64,000 nucleotides of DNA from Papio anubis (Eukaryota; Chordata; Mammalia; Primates; Cercopithecidae), in assembly GCF_008728515.1 (NCBI RefSeq), contig NC_044981.1, positions 129,988,884-130,052,883 of the forward strand. Reading direction: 5' to 3'. The position numbers and the translations under genes were made by a program. The notes under the pieces are model-generated. The model saw nothing but the letters and a program-made list of their open reading frames with translations. It did not search any database and had not been told where the DNA came from. Shown in pieces: positions 40,529 through 52,189 of this stretch; the first letter of the stretch is position 1, and the number at the start of each line of letters is the position of its first letter.

Positions 40529-40787
40529 CCAGGCTGGAGTGCAACGGCGCGATCTCGGCTCACTGCAACCTCCGGCTCCCGGTTTCAAGCGATTCTCCTG
40601 CTCAGCCTCCCGAGTAGCCGGGATTACAGGCGCCTGCTACCACGCCTGGCTAATTTTTTGTATTTTTAGTAAAGACGGGATTTCACCATGTCGGCCAGGC
40701 TGGTCTCGAACTCCTGACCTCAGGTGATCCTCCCGCCTCGGCCTCCCAAAGTGCTGGGATTACAGGCGTGAGCCACTGCCCCCGGCT
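40529..40787 (-). repeat. Tail-less Alu upstream of RPS12
   Basis: The duplication gctttcactatt occurs at 40517-40528 and 40788-40799. The element starts abruptly at ccaggctgg, so the poly(A) tail and about 30 bases of the right arm are missing although the insertion footprint is intact. Confidence 0.92.
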
Positions 40788-40799
40788 GCTTTCACTATT

Positions 40800-41477
40800 T
40801 CTAAGCACTTTCCCTGCGGTGTGTTGGTAAAGGGGGACCCTGCAGCCAGGGGGTCAATTCTAGTTTCTAAATATAGGGGGAGTCGCTTCTGAACGAAGTT
40901 TGTTCTGCTTTGGTTTTTAAGGATGGATTGTGCTCGGAATACACAGTCCCGCGCAAATCAGAATTCCTCAGGTGCATTTTCAACACCTACAATGTGCCTG
41001 ACGCAGGGCCAGGACTATAGACATGAAATATCCAGTCTTTGAGGAATCCATTTTCTTATGGGAAGCAACATTTTAAATTTGGAAGTGATTGGCCATTCCC
41101 CAATCCCCACTTCCAAAGCAAACGCACGAAACACTACTGAATATGATCAATACTGCCTTTGTGTTTAATTTCCTCTCCTGAGTAGTCAGCCGCCAATCCA
41201 GTGAGCAATTATTAGGTGCTTGGCACGTGCCAGCGCTGTGAATCCAGTGAACAGATACTGTTAGACTGGTGAGTGCAGCGAAAACAAAACTGGATAACGC
41301 GGTAAGAGCGCCAGGGACTTCATCAGAACAGAGACCTGCTGTAATGTTAATAAACTGATAGAGTTCAGTTTTAGATTTTCCGCTGGTTTCAGTTTCATTT
41401 TTAAAGCGTTCAAGCTGCTTCTCTGTCAGTAACTCATGCAAATGTTTATTCAGCTTTTGATTAAAAAAAAAGAAAAC
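40800..41477. other. Intergenic DNA, probable L2 pieces
   Basis: Phrases such as caacacctacaatgtgcctg (near 40981) and attaggtgcttggcacgtgc (near 41211) are L2-like. No gene is seen. Confidence 0.45.
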
Positions 41478-41769
41478 GGCTGGGCGCGGTGGCTCAAGCC
41501 TGTAATCCCAGCACTTTGGGAGGCCGAGACGGGCGGATCACGAGGTCAGGAGATCGAGACCATCCTGGCTAACACGGTGAAACCCCGTCTCTACTAAAAA
41601 TACAAAAAACTAGCCGGGCGAGGTGGCGGGCGCCTGTAGTCCCAGCTACTCCGGAGGCTGAGGCAGGAGAATGGCGGGAACCCTGGAGGCGGAGCTTGCA
41701 GTGAGCTGAGATCCGGCCACTGCACTCCAGCCCGGGCTACAGAGCAAAACTCCGTCTCAAAAAAAAAAA
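41478..41769 (+). repeat. Young AluY (AluYRa-like)
   Basis: Nearly undiverged, with ggctcaagcctgtaatccc, aactagccgggcgaggtggc and gagctgagatccggccactg. This combination is typical of Old World monkey Y elements. The flanks aaaaaagaaaacg serve as target duplication. Confidence 0.94.
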
Positions 41770-42567
41770 AAAAAAAAGAAAACGCGGAATTTATAAAGAT
41801 AAGGATTCATTCCTGCTGCCCTGGTTTGTTTGTGGTGGGAATAAGATTTGAGACAAAAATCAGAATACCTCAGGGCCACAGAGGAGATAAAAGTGACAGG
41901 GGGTTAGGGAGTGGGGGATCGTGTGGAAAGGTAAGAAGAGGACCTCAGGCTTCTGGCCGCAAAACAAAAACTAAGGGATTCCAAATCGGCGAGCATGGAA
42001 GGAGAGGACAGGGTATTCTAAATGGATGAAAGTGTAGGGGCAAAGGTGTGAAGGCCTTCTTGCCTATTTTGGAGGTTATAGTTAACACGTTTGTATTTTT
42101 TAAGGAGAATGTGGCAAATAATCTTTCAGCATATTTCTTATTATCTAAAGATAGTAAAGTTAATATGCTAAGCATATTAGATTCCTTCCCCAAAAAAGTT
42201 TTTAAGGAAGAAGCAGGGAATTTGGGAAACCTAAATGTGAAAACAATCACTGGCAAACAGCATATTTATGTGGGGGGAAATGATCAAGTGTCTTGTTAGC
42301 TAAGGCAGTTGTTCCCAGTACCAGCCAACTCAGACTTGGTCTCTATCCTTTAGCAGCTGCTAATCTGTTCTGTTGACTCAGACATCGTGGATCTCTGCTT
42401 TAATATCTCACTGCACTAAATGTCCTTTCACACAAACCTCCCTCCTTAGACCTGGAGCTACAGTTTTTTTTAAGTCCTACTTACAAAACCAGCTCTAACC
42501 CCCAAAATGAAGTCAAAGGGCACACTGGTGATACAGGGATTCTTTAATATAGATTTTCCTAGTTCAC
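41770..42567. other. Intergenic single-copy DNA
   Basis: Nothing recognisable. A short inverted repeat, taatatgc-taa-gcatatta, lies near 42160-42180. Confidence 0.4.
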
Positions 42568-42878
42568 TTTTTTTTTCTTTTTCTTTTTTTTTTTGAGATG
42601 GAGTTTTGTTCTTGTCACCCAGGCTGGAGTGCAGTGGCGGGATCTTGGTTCACTGCAACCTCTGACTCCCGGGTTCAAGCGATTCTCCTGCCTCAGCCTC
42701 CCGAGTAGCTGGAATTACAGGCACCCACCGCTACACCTGGCTAAGTTTTGTACTTTTAGTAGAAACGGGGGTTTCATCATGTTGGCCGGGCTAGTCTCGA
42801 ACTCCTGACCTTGGTTGATCCACCCACCTTGGCCTCCCAAAGTGCTTGGATTACAGGTGCGAGTCACTGCGCCCAGCC
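42568..42878 (-). repeat. AluS element
   Basis: Flanked by tcctagttcac at 42557-42567 and 42879-42889. Confidence 0.95.
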
Positions 42879-43086
42879 TCCTAGTTCACATTTTTAAGGT
42901 TACCTCCTCTCAATTTCTGAGACTGGTAAAGGTGGGAGACTACACAGAGGTTAGTGACTGGTCACTCTTATACCAGCAGAGTATAACACATCATGTGCAC
43001 AAATATGAATCTGACACACATATGAAAACCAAATGTATTGTAAAGTTTGTTTTAGGAACAATACTGATAGAGGTAACTTGTTTCAC

Positions 43087-43310
43087 TTTTTCTATATGCC
43101 AGGTAAGGTGCTAAATTCTTTTCAGGCATTTTTCCCCTTTATTGTTATAGAGACTGTATCTGGTAGTGATGGTATTAGCCCACTTTAACAGGTCAGGAAG
43201 CCAAGGTTTAGGTAGTTGCCCAAGATCACACAGCTAAGAAATGTGGAAGCTGGTATTTAAGCTCAGTGGACTTCAAAGCCTGTGCTCCTAACCCTTCAGT
43301 CATTTGATTG
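43087..43310 (+). repeat. MIR SINE
   Basis: The phrases ttgcccaagatcacacagct and cttcaaagcctgtgctccta are the MIR core and 3' part. Confidence 0.75.
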
Positions 43311-43492
43311 ATTGCCAGAATGTAGAAAGGAGATTGCTGAGAATTCAAGAATTACTCTTTACATCTCTGGTTTGGCAACAGTACAACTGGTTCTATCCCG
43401 CTGTGCTAAAAACTATATAGATGGAGGAAGGGAATATTTCTGTTAGGCAGAAAAATTTGCATTTGGATTTCTGAATTATCTAAGTGTAGATG

Positions 43493-43946
43493 TGTAGTTT
43501 ACTAGGGCTGCCATAACAAAGTACCACAAACTGGGTGGCTTAACCAACAGAAATCTATTATCTCATAGTCCTGAAGGCCGGAAGTCTGAAGTCAAGGTGT
43601 TGGGTGAGTTGGTTCCTTCTGAGGGTGTGAGGAAGAATCCATTTCACGCCTCTTCCCTAGCTTCTGGAGGTTTGTTGGCAATCTTGGTGTTCCTTGACTT
43701 GTGTTAGCATAACTCCAGTCTTTGCATGATGTTCTTTCTGTGTGCATGTCTGAGTTTGCTTCTGAATGTTTCCTTTTTGTAAGAATATCAGCCATATTGG
43801 ATTAGGGGCCCACCTGCTCCAGTATGACCTCGTCTTAACTGATTACATCTCCAACAAACCTATTCCAAATCAGGTCTTATTCTGAAGTAGAAGGTGTCAG
43901 GATTTCAACATGTGAATTTTGAGGGAACACAGTTCAACTCATAACA
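43493..43946 (-). repeat. MLT1-type MaLR LTR
   Basis: On the plus strand: gggctgccataacaaagtac, cacaaactgggtggcttaac, atattggattaggggcccac, ending aactcataaca. This is the reverse complement of an MLT1 LTR. No internal region adjoins it. Confidence 0.75.
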
Positions 43947-44109
43947 GATGACAAAGAAGGAGGAGATATAGAATGATCAAATGAAAGAAAGCATTTTTGA
44001 GATGAACTGCAAAAAAACTTACTTGGAAGACCAGAGCTGGAGAGAAAAACCGGGCTGAGACATAATCATGATTTTATATCATGGAGTGGTCAGGAGGACC
44101 CAACTGTGC

Positions 44110-44260
44110 AGGGTTAAAATTCCAGCTTACTTTGTGACCTTTGGCAAGTTATTTTCTTTCTGAGCTAGTAAAATGGTGGTAATGCTATAATATTTCTGTG
44201 AGGATTAAATGAGATAGGCATTTAAAGTGTTTACCATTATGCCTGTAAAGTAATTTACCT
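44110..44260 (-). repeat. MIR SINE
   Basis: Reverse complement of MIR: tttgtgacctttggcaagtt and tgtgaggattaaatgagata. Confidence 0.75.
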
Positions 44261-44423
44261 TATAAAGAACTTCACATGAAAATACATGGAAAGGTTCTTA
44301 AATATTACCTTTCTCCTGTCCTAAACCATCCAGCACTTAGTACAGTGAATTGCATAATGGAGGCTAAACACATGTGTACTGAATGAATTCACTGAGTGAA
44401 ATAAGATTAAAGAAACCTCTTGG

Positions 44424-44723
44424 GGCCGGGTGCTGTGGCTCAGCCTGTAATCCCAGCACATTGGGAGGCTGAGGCGGGCAGGTCATGGGGTCAGGAGTTG
44501 GAGACCAGTCTGGCCAACATGGTGAAACCCCGTCTCTACTAAAAATACAAAAATTAGCCGGGTGTGGTGGCAGGCGCCTGTAATCCCGGCTACTCGGGAG
44601 GCTGAGGCAGGAGAATCGCTTGAACCCGGGAGGCGGAGGTTGCAGTGAGCCGAGATCACGCCATTGCATTCCAGCCTGGGCCACAGAGCAAAACTCCATC
44701 TCAAAAAAAATAAACAAAATTAA
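44424..44723 (+). repeat. AluS element
   Basis: Flanked by a-rich aacctcttggg and aagcctcttggg copies. Confidence 0.94.
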
Positions 44724-44738
44724 AAAAAGCCTCTTGGG

Positions 44739-45363
44739 TAGATGTCATACTTAAAGGAAAGCCATGTTGAGGACTATCATAATAAATTAGCATCTGTTGT
44801 GAGTTAGTTGGAAGCTTTGAGCATCCCAGGAAATCACTTTTAATTTGAAAACTTCAAGTGTTCTACCTTTGGGGTAGGGAGTAGAAACTAAATACAATGG
44901 ATGAGTGATAAGAAATAGGAGAAGAAATTTAAAAATACTATACTGCTGCAACTCAGGAACATATAGGCTTAACTCTCATTTATTATACCATGTAGTTTTA
45001 AACATAATGAAGAAAAATTAGTCATAGCTGAAGAAAGATTTGACTAGAATCCCATTACATCGAAGGAAGAATTAAAGGAAAAAGAGAAGTAGCAAAGAGA
45101 GAAAAAAACAGAAAATAAGAAAGCAGATGGATTAGCAAGAGTGGAATAGACTAATAAAGGCTGTCGGTAGTAGCTTGTAAAGTTACATGTTTATTAAGTG
45201 AAAACAAGGTTGTAGGGGAGAATGGGGTTAGATGATTGTATAGCTAAGTATGAAGCCTGTGCCAATAGCTTATATTTTTGGAGGGTTTTGTGCAATTATC
45301 ATCTAAGTTTTCACAAGTCTTAGTAAGAATATATCTTCACCTACTTGTTTTGTAGTTTTTATC
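44739..45363. other. Intergenic single-copy DNA
   Basis: A purine-rich patch lies near 45062-45125. No gene or nameable repeat. Confidence 0.4.
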
Positions 45364-45367
45364 TGGT

Positions 45368-45480
45368 GTTTTTTTTTCTTTCTTTCTTTGGAAACAGGAT
45401 CTTGCTGTGTTGCACAGACCGATCTTGAACTCCACTGTGCCCAACCATCCACTTTTTTTTTTTTTTTTTTTTTTGCTACC
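45368..45480 (-). repeat. Alu fragment with long poly(T)
   Basis: A scrambled Alu piece (aggatcttgctgtgttgcac, then gatcttgaactcc) is followed by an uninterrupted run of about 23 T ending at 45474. Confidence 0.55.
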
Positions 45481-45606
45481 AGATGTTACCCAGAACTCTT
45501 GGGTGCTGTAACAGCACACTACAGGGCTGACTTAGAGTTCATGGAAACTAAACAAACAAACTATGAAATATAATTAGAGATAATACTTCATAAGTATTAT
45601 CCCATG

Positions 45607-45652
45607 TAGCTGGGATTACAGGCGCCTGCCACCAAACCTGGCTGATTTTTAT
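45607..45652 (-). repeat. Alu right-arm fragment
   Basis: agctgggattacaggcgcct followed by gccaccaaacctggct. Only about 45 bases remain. Confidence 0.6.
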
Positions 45653-45683
45653 TAATAAACTAATTATAAACCAACTACACAGT

Positions 45684-45686
45684 TTT

Positions 45687-45722
<36 letters not shown>

Positions 45723-46004
45723 GAGATAGAGCCTCACTTTGTCGTCCAGGCTGGAGTGTAGTGGCACGATCTCGGCTCACTGCAACTTCTGCCTCCCGGG
45801 TTCAAGCAATTCTCCTGCCTCAGACTCCCAGGTAGCTGGGATTACAGGCACCTGCAACCACGTCTGGCTAATTTTTGTATTTTTAGTAGAGATAGGGTTT
45901 CACCACATTGGCCAGGCTGGTCTCAAACTCCTGACCTCAGGTGATCCACCCGAATCAGCCTCCCAAAGTGCTGGGATTACAGGCATGAGCCACTGCACCT
46001 GGCC
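45684..46004 (-). repeat. AluS element with (GTT)n tail
   Basis: Flanked by ctacacagt at 45675-45683 and 46006-46014. The tail has become about eleven GTT units (45688-45721). Confidence 0.95.
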
Positions 46005-46374
46005 GCTACACAGTAATTTATAAATGAAATAAAGAGTAGTGGCGGGTAGAGCAAAGCTTAAATTAACATTAAATTGATTCCCTTAGGATACAAAGAGGGC
46101 TTGTGTGGGTGAGACTCCAGCCCTCTCTGCTGCTTCCTCTGCTGTTATCTGTGCAACGTTTCTTTTGAAAATGGGTCCTGATGCTCTAAAATGTATTTGA
46201 TGCCTGCACTTCTTATTAGGGAATCATTAGAATGAAGTCAGTACCACTCCTATCCTTATAACTGAAACTACATTAAAAAAAAAAAAAGTCCTATTTTTAT
46301 AACTGGTTCTAACACTACAAATGAATGTGAAGGGCAGACTGGTGATTCCAGGACTCCTTGATGTAGATTCTCCT

Positions 46375-46520
46375 CTCTACCATTTTCTGACTCTGTAGCC
46401 TTGGTCAAGAGACTTCCAATCTCTGGATCTCAGGTACTTCATCTGCAAAATGAAGTAGGCGATTATACGAGATACCTTTAAGCACTTTTTCGGTTTCAGT
46501 ATTCTACATCATTATTTTCA
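46375..46520 (-). repeat. MIR SINE
   Basis: Reverse complement of MIR: ctgtagccttggtcaagaga, then aggtacttcatctgcaaaat. Confidence 0.7.
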
Positions 46521-46708
46521 AACAATTTTCACTGTTAGTAAATGTTGAACATCTATGCTGTCTGCTATATTAGTTTTCTGATTTCACTTGACTTTATCCA
46601 CATGACTATGAGCTGCAGTTAATGCCCGCTTCCCTCCTATGTCTCCATCTTACAGATGATGTCTTTATTTGTAAATAACAGCTATTGCTTTTTAAATATT
46701 AGAACCAG

Positions 46709-46995
46709 GCCGGGCGCGGTGGCTCAAGCCTGTAATCCCAGCACTTTGGGAGGCCGAGGCGGGCGGATCACGAGGTCAGGAGATCGAGACCATCCTGGCT
46801 AACATGGTGAAACCCCGTCTCTACTAAAAATACAAAAAACTAGCCGGGCGTGGTGGCGGGCGCCTGTAGTCCCAGCTACTCGGAGGCTGAGGCAGGAGAA
46901 TGGCCTGAACCTAGGAGGCGGAGCTTGCAGTGAGCCGAGATCGCGCCACTGCACTCCAGCCTGGGTGACACAGCGCGAGACTCCGTCTCAAAAAA

Positions 46996-47032
<37 letters not shown>
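46709..47032 (+). repeat. AluY element with (AAAT)n tail
   Basis: Flanked by aaatattagaaccag at 46694-46708 and 47033-47047. Nearly undiverged Y type with ggctcaagcctgtaatccc. The tail is ten AAAT units. Confidence 0.95.
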
Positions 47033-47034
<2 letters not shown>

Positions 47035-47172
47035 ATATTAGAACCAGTAAGCATGTTCATTGTAGGAGATTTGAATAATACTGTATCAGTGATAATTCTT
47101 TCCAAGCAGCAGAATGAGCTGTGGCCAACATTTAAAAAATGAATTTGTTGGAAATGTACTGGATGGCTCAGA

Positions 47173-47272
47173 GAATAGAACAGTTTGTTTGAGCAGCCAG
47201 GTCTAGGGAATAGTAAGAATAGAATGGTTTGTTTGAGCAGTCAGGTCTAGGGAATCGTAGGAATGGAATAGT
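47173..47272. repeat. 44-bp tandem repeat, 2.3 copies
   Basis: Units start at 47173, 47217 and 47261 with gaatagaa or gaatggaa. They share gtttgtttgagcag, then caggtctagggaat. Confidence 0.88.
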
Positions 47273-47712
47273 TCCAGGGGTCTTGGTTATAGGACCTCAT
47301 CAAAAGTGTCTTAAGGCAGTGCTTTACAAAATGACTATCTATCTGATGATTTTTCACTCAATTCATCACAGATTATTAGTTTAATAAAATACAACAAATA
47401 TTAATTAGTGGGAGGTTCTGCAAGACTATCCTTCTTACAGATAACTAATGTACCTCTGAAAATGTATCAAAACAAAAAATAACTACCTGAAGACACGGGA
47501 GAGTGACAGAATTTGGGGATAGATGTGGGGACCAACACCAAGAGGAAGGAATGACACTGGCTTATTTTCCATTTTTATGAGTGTTAGCATGAGGACACCC
47601 TTAGTCAGTGCTACATGGAACAACTAATAGAGTTCCTCAGTTGTAATGCCTTAAAAACCAGAGCACAGAGTTGTATTAGTCAGGGTTCTCTAGAAGGACA
47701 GAACTAACGGAA

Positions 47713-47896
47713 TATATATATTTGTACATATATAAAAAAATAACATATTATAATATATATTATATTTTATGTGTTATGTGTTATGTGTGTTATATGTTAT
47801 GTATGTTATTATATATTATATTATATAAAATATAATATATAACATATATACATATATAACATATAAAATATTATATATATAGTATATATATGTATA
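47713..47896. repeat. (TA)n-rich low-complexity tract
   Basis: About 180 bases almost free of C, built of tata, ttatg and ataaaatat motifs, with strong self-complementarity. Confidence 0.85.
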
Positions 47897-48186
47897 TTTT
47901 TTGAGACAGAGTTTTGCTCTGTTGCCCAGATTGGAGTGCAATGGCATGATCTCAGCTCACTGCAACTTCTGCCTCCTGGGTTCAAGCGATTCTCCCTGCT
48001 TCAGCGTCCTGAGTAGCTGCGATTACAGGCATGCACCACCATGCCTGGCTAATTTTTATATTTTTAGTAGAGATGGGGTTTCACCATGTTGGCCAGGCTG
48101 CTCTCAAACTTCTGACCTCAGGTGATCCACCCACCTCAGCTTCCCAAAGTGCTGGGATTACAGGCATGAGCCACTGCACCCGAACC
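47897..48186 (-). repeat. AluS element inside the ERVL LTR
   Basis: A full-length antisense copy between tatatata-type flanks, which could be its target duplication. It ends at a diverged cacccgaacc. Confidence 0.92.
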
Positions 48187-48725
48187 ATATATATAAGGGG
48201 AATTTATTAAGTATTAACTCACACAGTCACAATGTCCCACAATAGGCCATCTGCAGGTTGAGGAGCAAGGAGAACCAATCTGAGTTCCAAAACTCAGATT
48301 TTCAAGGGCAGGATGTTCAAGGGCAGGAAGCATCCAGCATGGAAGAAAGACATAGGCCAAGAAGCTAGGCCAGTTTCTCTTTTCACATTTTCTACGTGCT
48401 TATATTCTAGCCAGACTGGCAGCTGATTAGATTGTGCCCACCCAGATTAATGGTGGGTCTGCCTTTCCCGGCCCACTGACTCAAATGTTAATGTCTTTTG
48501 GCAACACCCTCACAGACACACCCAGGATCAATACTTTGTATCCTTCAGTCCAATCAAGTTGACACCCAGTATTAACCATCACAAGAGTTTAGAATAACCA
48601 TGACACTGGAAATTGAAGAAAGTAGGGAAATCCTAGAAAGGAGAGAGCCAGAGAGGGGAAAACCAAAATTTTCCATGTATACTCTGCCTCAGTCTCTGGC
48701 TGAACCCTGAACTACACATACATAG

Positions 48726-49066
48726 GGTAGCACGGTGGCTTATGCCTGTAATCCCAGCACTTTGGGAAGCTGAGGCAGGTGGATCATAAGGTCAGGAGTT
48801 CAACTTGATTAAACTTGGTTAACCAAGTTGAACTCCTGACTAACTTGGTTAAACTCCGTCTCTACTAAAAATACAATATTAGTTGGGCATGGTGGAGCAT
48901 TCTTGTAATCTCAGCTACTCAGGAGGCTGAGACAGGAGAAGTGCTTAAAACCTGGAAGGCGGAGGTTGCAGTGAACTGAGGTCACGCCACTGCACTCCAG
49001 CCTGGGCAACAAGAGCGAAACTCCATCTCAAAGAAAAAACAAAGAGAGAGAGAGAGAGAGAAAGAA
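48726..49066 (+). repeat. Alu with internal inverted duplication and (GA)n tail
   Basis: The element is otherwise ordinary. In the left arm the usual gagaccagcctggccaacatg is replaced by a 64-base hairpin structure (48791-48854). The tail has become (GA)n at 49042-49062. Confidence 0.92.
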
Positions 49067-49960
49067 AACAATATTCAAAACCTTCCCAAATTTGGTGAAA
49101 CACATAAATTCAGGTTCAAGAAGTTCAGTGAACCCCAAGAAGAATAAATACACACACGTATACACACCTAGGCATATCATAAGTGAGATATTAAAACTCA
49201 AAGATAAAATTACAGTAGCATTTAGGGGGAAAAAAAGACGTATTACATACAGGAAACCAATAATACAAAATTCCACTAATTTCTCTCAAAAGATAGGAGC
49301 CAAATGATAACAGAATCACATCTCGAAAGGACTGAAAGACAACTTTTTACCCATATTTCTATATTCAATGAAAGGCCCTTCCAGAACGAAGACAAAATGA
49401 TGACATTCAGAGCTAAACAAAAACTAACAGAACTAATCACCAGAAGATTCATACTTGAAGAAATGTTACAGAAAGTTACTCATGTTGAAGAAAAATGATA
49501 CCAGATGGAAAATTTAGATGTTCCAGAAGGAATGAAGATCACTGAAAATGGTCAATATGTGAGTAAATTTCAGAATATTTTTCTTTTTGATTAAACAGTA
49601 CATATGGCTAAAGTAAAAATTATAATATTGCATGATGAACTTTGTGTCTTCATAGATATAATCCGTATGACAACTAAGAATGAAGGATGAAGGGAGAAGA
49701 GGTGGCTGCTGGGTAAGGCCGTCTCTGTGAGTCTAACAACTACCTGCAAGGTTCTTACATTTTACATGAAGTGCTACAATATTAGCCCTAAGTGGACCAG
49801 GAGAGTTAAGAATGTGTGTATTGTAATCCCTAAGCAACGACTAAAAATAGTTGAAATATAGCTAAAATGATAACATATAAATTGCAATGGAATTTCAAAA
49901 TATTTTTTTTCCCAAATAAGCCAAAATAAGGTTAAAAAAAAAAGAAACAAATGAATAAAA
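49067..49960 (+). repeat. Old L1 (L1M), region around the ORF1/ORF2 boundary
   Basis: The order ccccaagaagaataaatac, attacatacaggaaaccaat, acttgaagaaatgttacaga, aaaatgataccagatggaaa and tgtaatccctaagcaacgac follows old L1 sequence. The 71- and 64-codon frames at 49092-49498 are its broken remains. Confidence 0.7.
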
Positions 49961-50019
49961 AACAGATGGGAAGATATAAGACAAATAGTAAAATGGTAGA
50001 GTAAACCCAATCCCATCAA

Positions 50020-51180
50020 TACTTACCTTATATGTAAGTAGACGATCTTCTCAAATTAATACATGTTAATACTGGAGGAGGGGAAGTTTTTTACTTGTTT
50101 TATGAGTGCAGAATTACTTACTACCAAAGCCTGACAAAAGAAAATAAAAAGAAATTACAGATCAACATTACTCATAAGCATATACAAAAAAATCTTTAAC
50201 AAAATATTAGCAAAATTATCCAGCAATATATAAAAAAGAGAATACATCTTGACCAAGCAAGATTTATCTCAAGAATGCAAGGTTAACATTAGACAGTTAA
50301 CATTAGACAATTGATCAGTATAATTTATTATATTAACAGAATAAAGAAGAAAAACCATGTACAATAGATGCAGAAGTACTATTGGATAAAATTCAACACA
50401 AATTCATTTTAAAATTTCTCAACACATTAGGAATAGAAGGTAGCATCCTTAATTTTCTGAAAGGCACATGTGAAAACTCTACAGCTAACTTCGTACTTTA
50501 TAGTGGAAGACCAAGTGTTTTTCCTGTGAGATTGGGAACAAAGTGAGGCACTCATTCCCACCACATTTATTCACCATTTTACTGGGCATCCTAGTCAGTG
50601 CAATAGAATAAGTGAAAGAAACAAAATCGTACATTTCAAAAAGGAAGAAGTAAAACTCTATTCACAGATGGCATAATTGTTTATGTAGAAAATCTAATAG
50701 AATCTATACAACAATGACTAGAACTAATGAGGGAATTTAGCAAGATTGCAGGATACCATATTCATACAAAAGTTCATTTACTTTTATATATAATCAGCAA
50801 ATTGTTGGAAATTTAAATGTAAAAATACGATTTTTACTAGCTTCTAAAACTAAGGTATTTTGGAATAAATTTAACATGAGGCATATAATACCTACACCGT
50901 GAAAAATGTGAAAATGTTATGAAAGAAATATCTTTATAATTGGAGAGATATACCGTGTTCATGGATTAAAAGCTTAATAGTGATTCAATATCAGTTCTCC
51001 CCAAATTGATACATGGAGTCAAACAAATACCAGTAAGAATTCCACCAGGTTGTTTGGAGAATATGAGAGCTAATTGTGACATTTCTCTAGAAATTCAAAG
51101 TACCAAAATATTCAAACCACTCTTGAAAAGAAGAACGTAGTTGGACACTTTTTACCGCCTGACTTCAAACACGTCGGGTC
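50020..51180 (+). repeat. Old L1 (L1M), ORF2 reverse-transcriptase part
   Basis: The strings caaaatattagcaaaattat, ccagcaatatataaaaaaga and aagatttatctcaagaatgc follow the RT region of L1 ORF2. Then ttattatattaacagaataa leads to ccgcctgacttcaaac. All frames are interrupted. Compared with a full L1, most of the endonuclease part is missing between this and the preceding piece. Confidence 0.75.
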
Positions 51181-51618
51181 TTGATATGCAATGGAAGCAA
51201 GTGAGTGGAAGAAGCCAGCACCACCTAAAACCTCTTCTGGTGAGAGTGGCAGCATTCTTGAGGAGTGGGGATGATATTCTAACTACAATGTCTTATACCT
51301 GGCTCCAGTGGTATTGGCAGCATGTGCTGGAGATGTACGTCCAGCAGGGTTGCAGTGCTATGCATACTGGACTACTTAGGTGGTGTGACTTTAGGCACTT
51401 CGCCTCTAAGTGGTATGCGTGATCCTCCTGATGATACTATGTGTTACCTAATAATCAATGATAAATTCATTTTCTGCTTAAATTAGCCAACATTGCTTTT
51501 TTAAATTAGCAACAGGGAACCCTGACTGATAGAAGTGCTAGGAAGAAAAATAGAAAGGTGAAAGGACAAAGGATGACTGGGGCTGTATTTGGATAAGGTG
51601 ATAAGAATGAATTTCTTA
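51181..51618. other. Unassigned sequence after the L1
   Basis: The end (gcaacagggaaccctgactgatag) has an LTR-like look, but I cannot name a family. The 93-codon frame at 51141-51422 begins in L1 and is not a gene. Confidence 0.35.
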
Positions 51619-51917
51619 GCTGGGCACCGTGGCTCACGCCTGTAATCCCAGCACTTTGGGAGGCTGAGGCAGGTGGATTACCCGAGGTCGCGAGTTCAAG
51701 ACCAGGCTGACCAACATGGAGAAACCCCATCTCTGTTAAAAATACAAAATTAGCCGGACATGGTGGCACATGCCTGTAGTCCCAGCTACTCGGGAAGCTG
51801 AGGCAGGAGAACCGCTTGAACCCAGGAGGCGGAGGTTGCGGTGAGCCAAGATGGCACCATTGCGCTCCAGCCTGGGCAACAAGAGTGAAACTCCATCTCA
51901 AAGGAAAAAAAAAAAAA
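51619..51917 (+). repeat. AluS element
   Basis: Flanked by agaatgaatttctt and agaatgaatgtctt. Confidence 0.93.
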
Positions 51918-51930
51918 GAATGAATGTCTT

Positions 51931-52077
51931 GGTCAGGTGTGGTGGCTCACGGCAGTAATCAGTAATCACAGCACTTTGGCGAACCAGGGCAGATGGATTG
52001 CCTGAGTCCAGGAGTTTGACACCAACCTGGGCAACATGGTGAAACCTCATCTCTATTATTAAATAAATAAATAATAA
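51931..52077 (+). repeat. Free left Alu monomer
   Basis: Left arm only, ending in an aaataaataaataataa tail. Eight bases are duplicated within it (cagtaatcagtaatca). It inserted directly behind the preceding Alu. Confidence 0.82.
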
Positions 52078-52189
52078 AGAGTGAATTTCTCTGAGGAGGT
52101 AGCATTTAAACAAAGACTATATTACTCCATTTTAGTTTGTAAAGAAAAAAAATACTCTATATGTGTATATATGTCTATGAATAGATAAT

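Larger units (their letters stand above)
47672..48583 (-). mobile_element. ERVL solo LTR, MLT2A-like, interrupted by an Alu
   Basis: The element runs from tgtattagtcagggttctct to ttaaccatcaca on the plus strand, the reverse complement of an MLT2-type LTR. It is flanked by a perfect 5-bp duplication agagt (47667-47671 and 48584-48588). Landmarks include aataggccatctgcaggttg and gattagattgtgcccaccca. An AT-rich expansion and an Alu (47713-48186) sit near its 3' end. No retroviral genes remain. Confidence 0.82.

Noticed and set aside
49092..49498. Frames of 71 and 64 codons that look protein-like
   Set aside because: They are remnants of an old L1 and are broken by stops and frameshifts.
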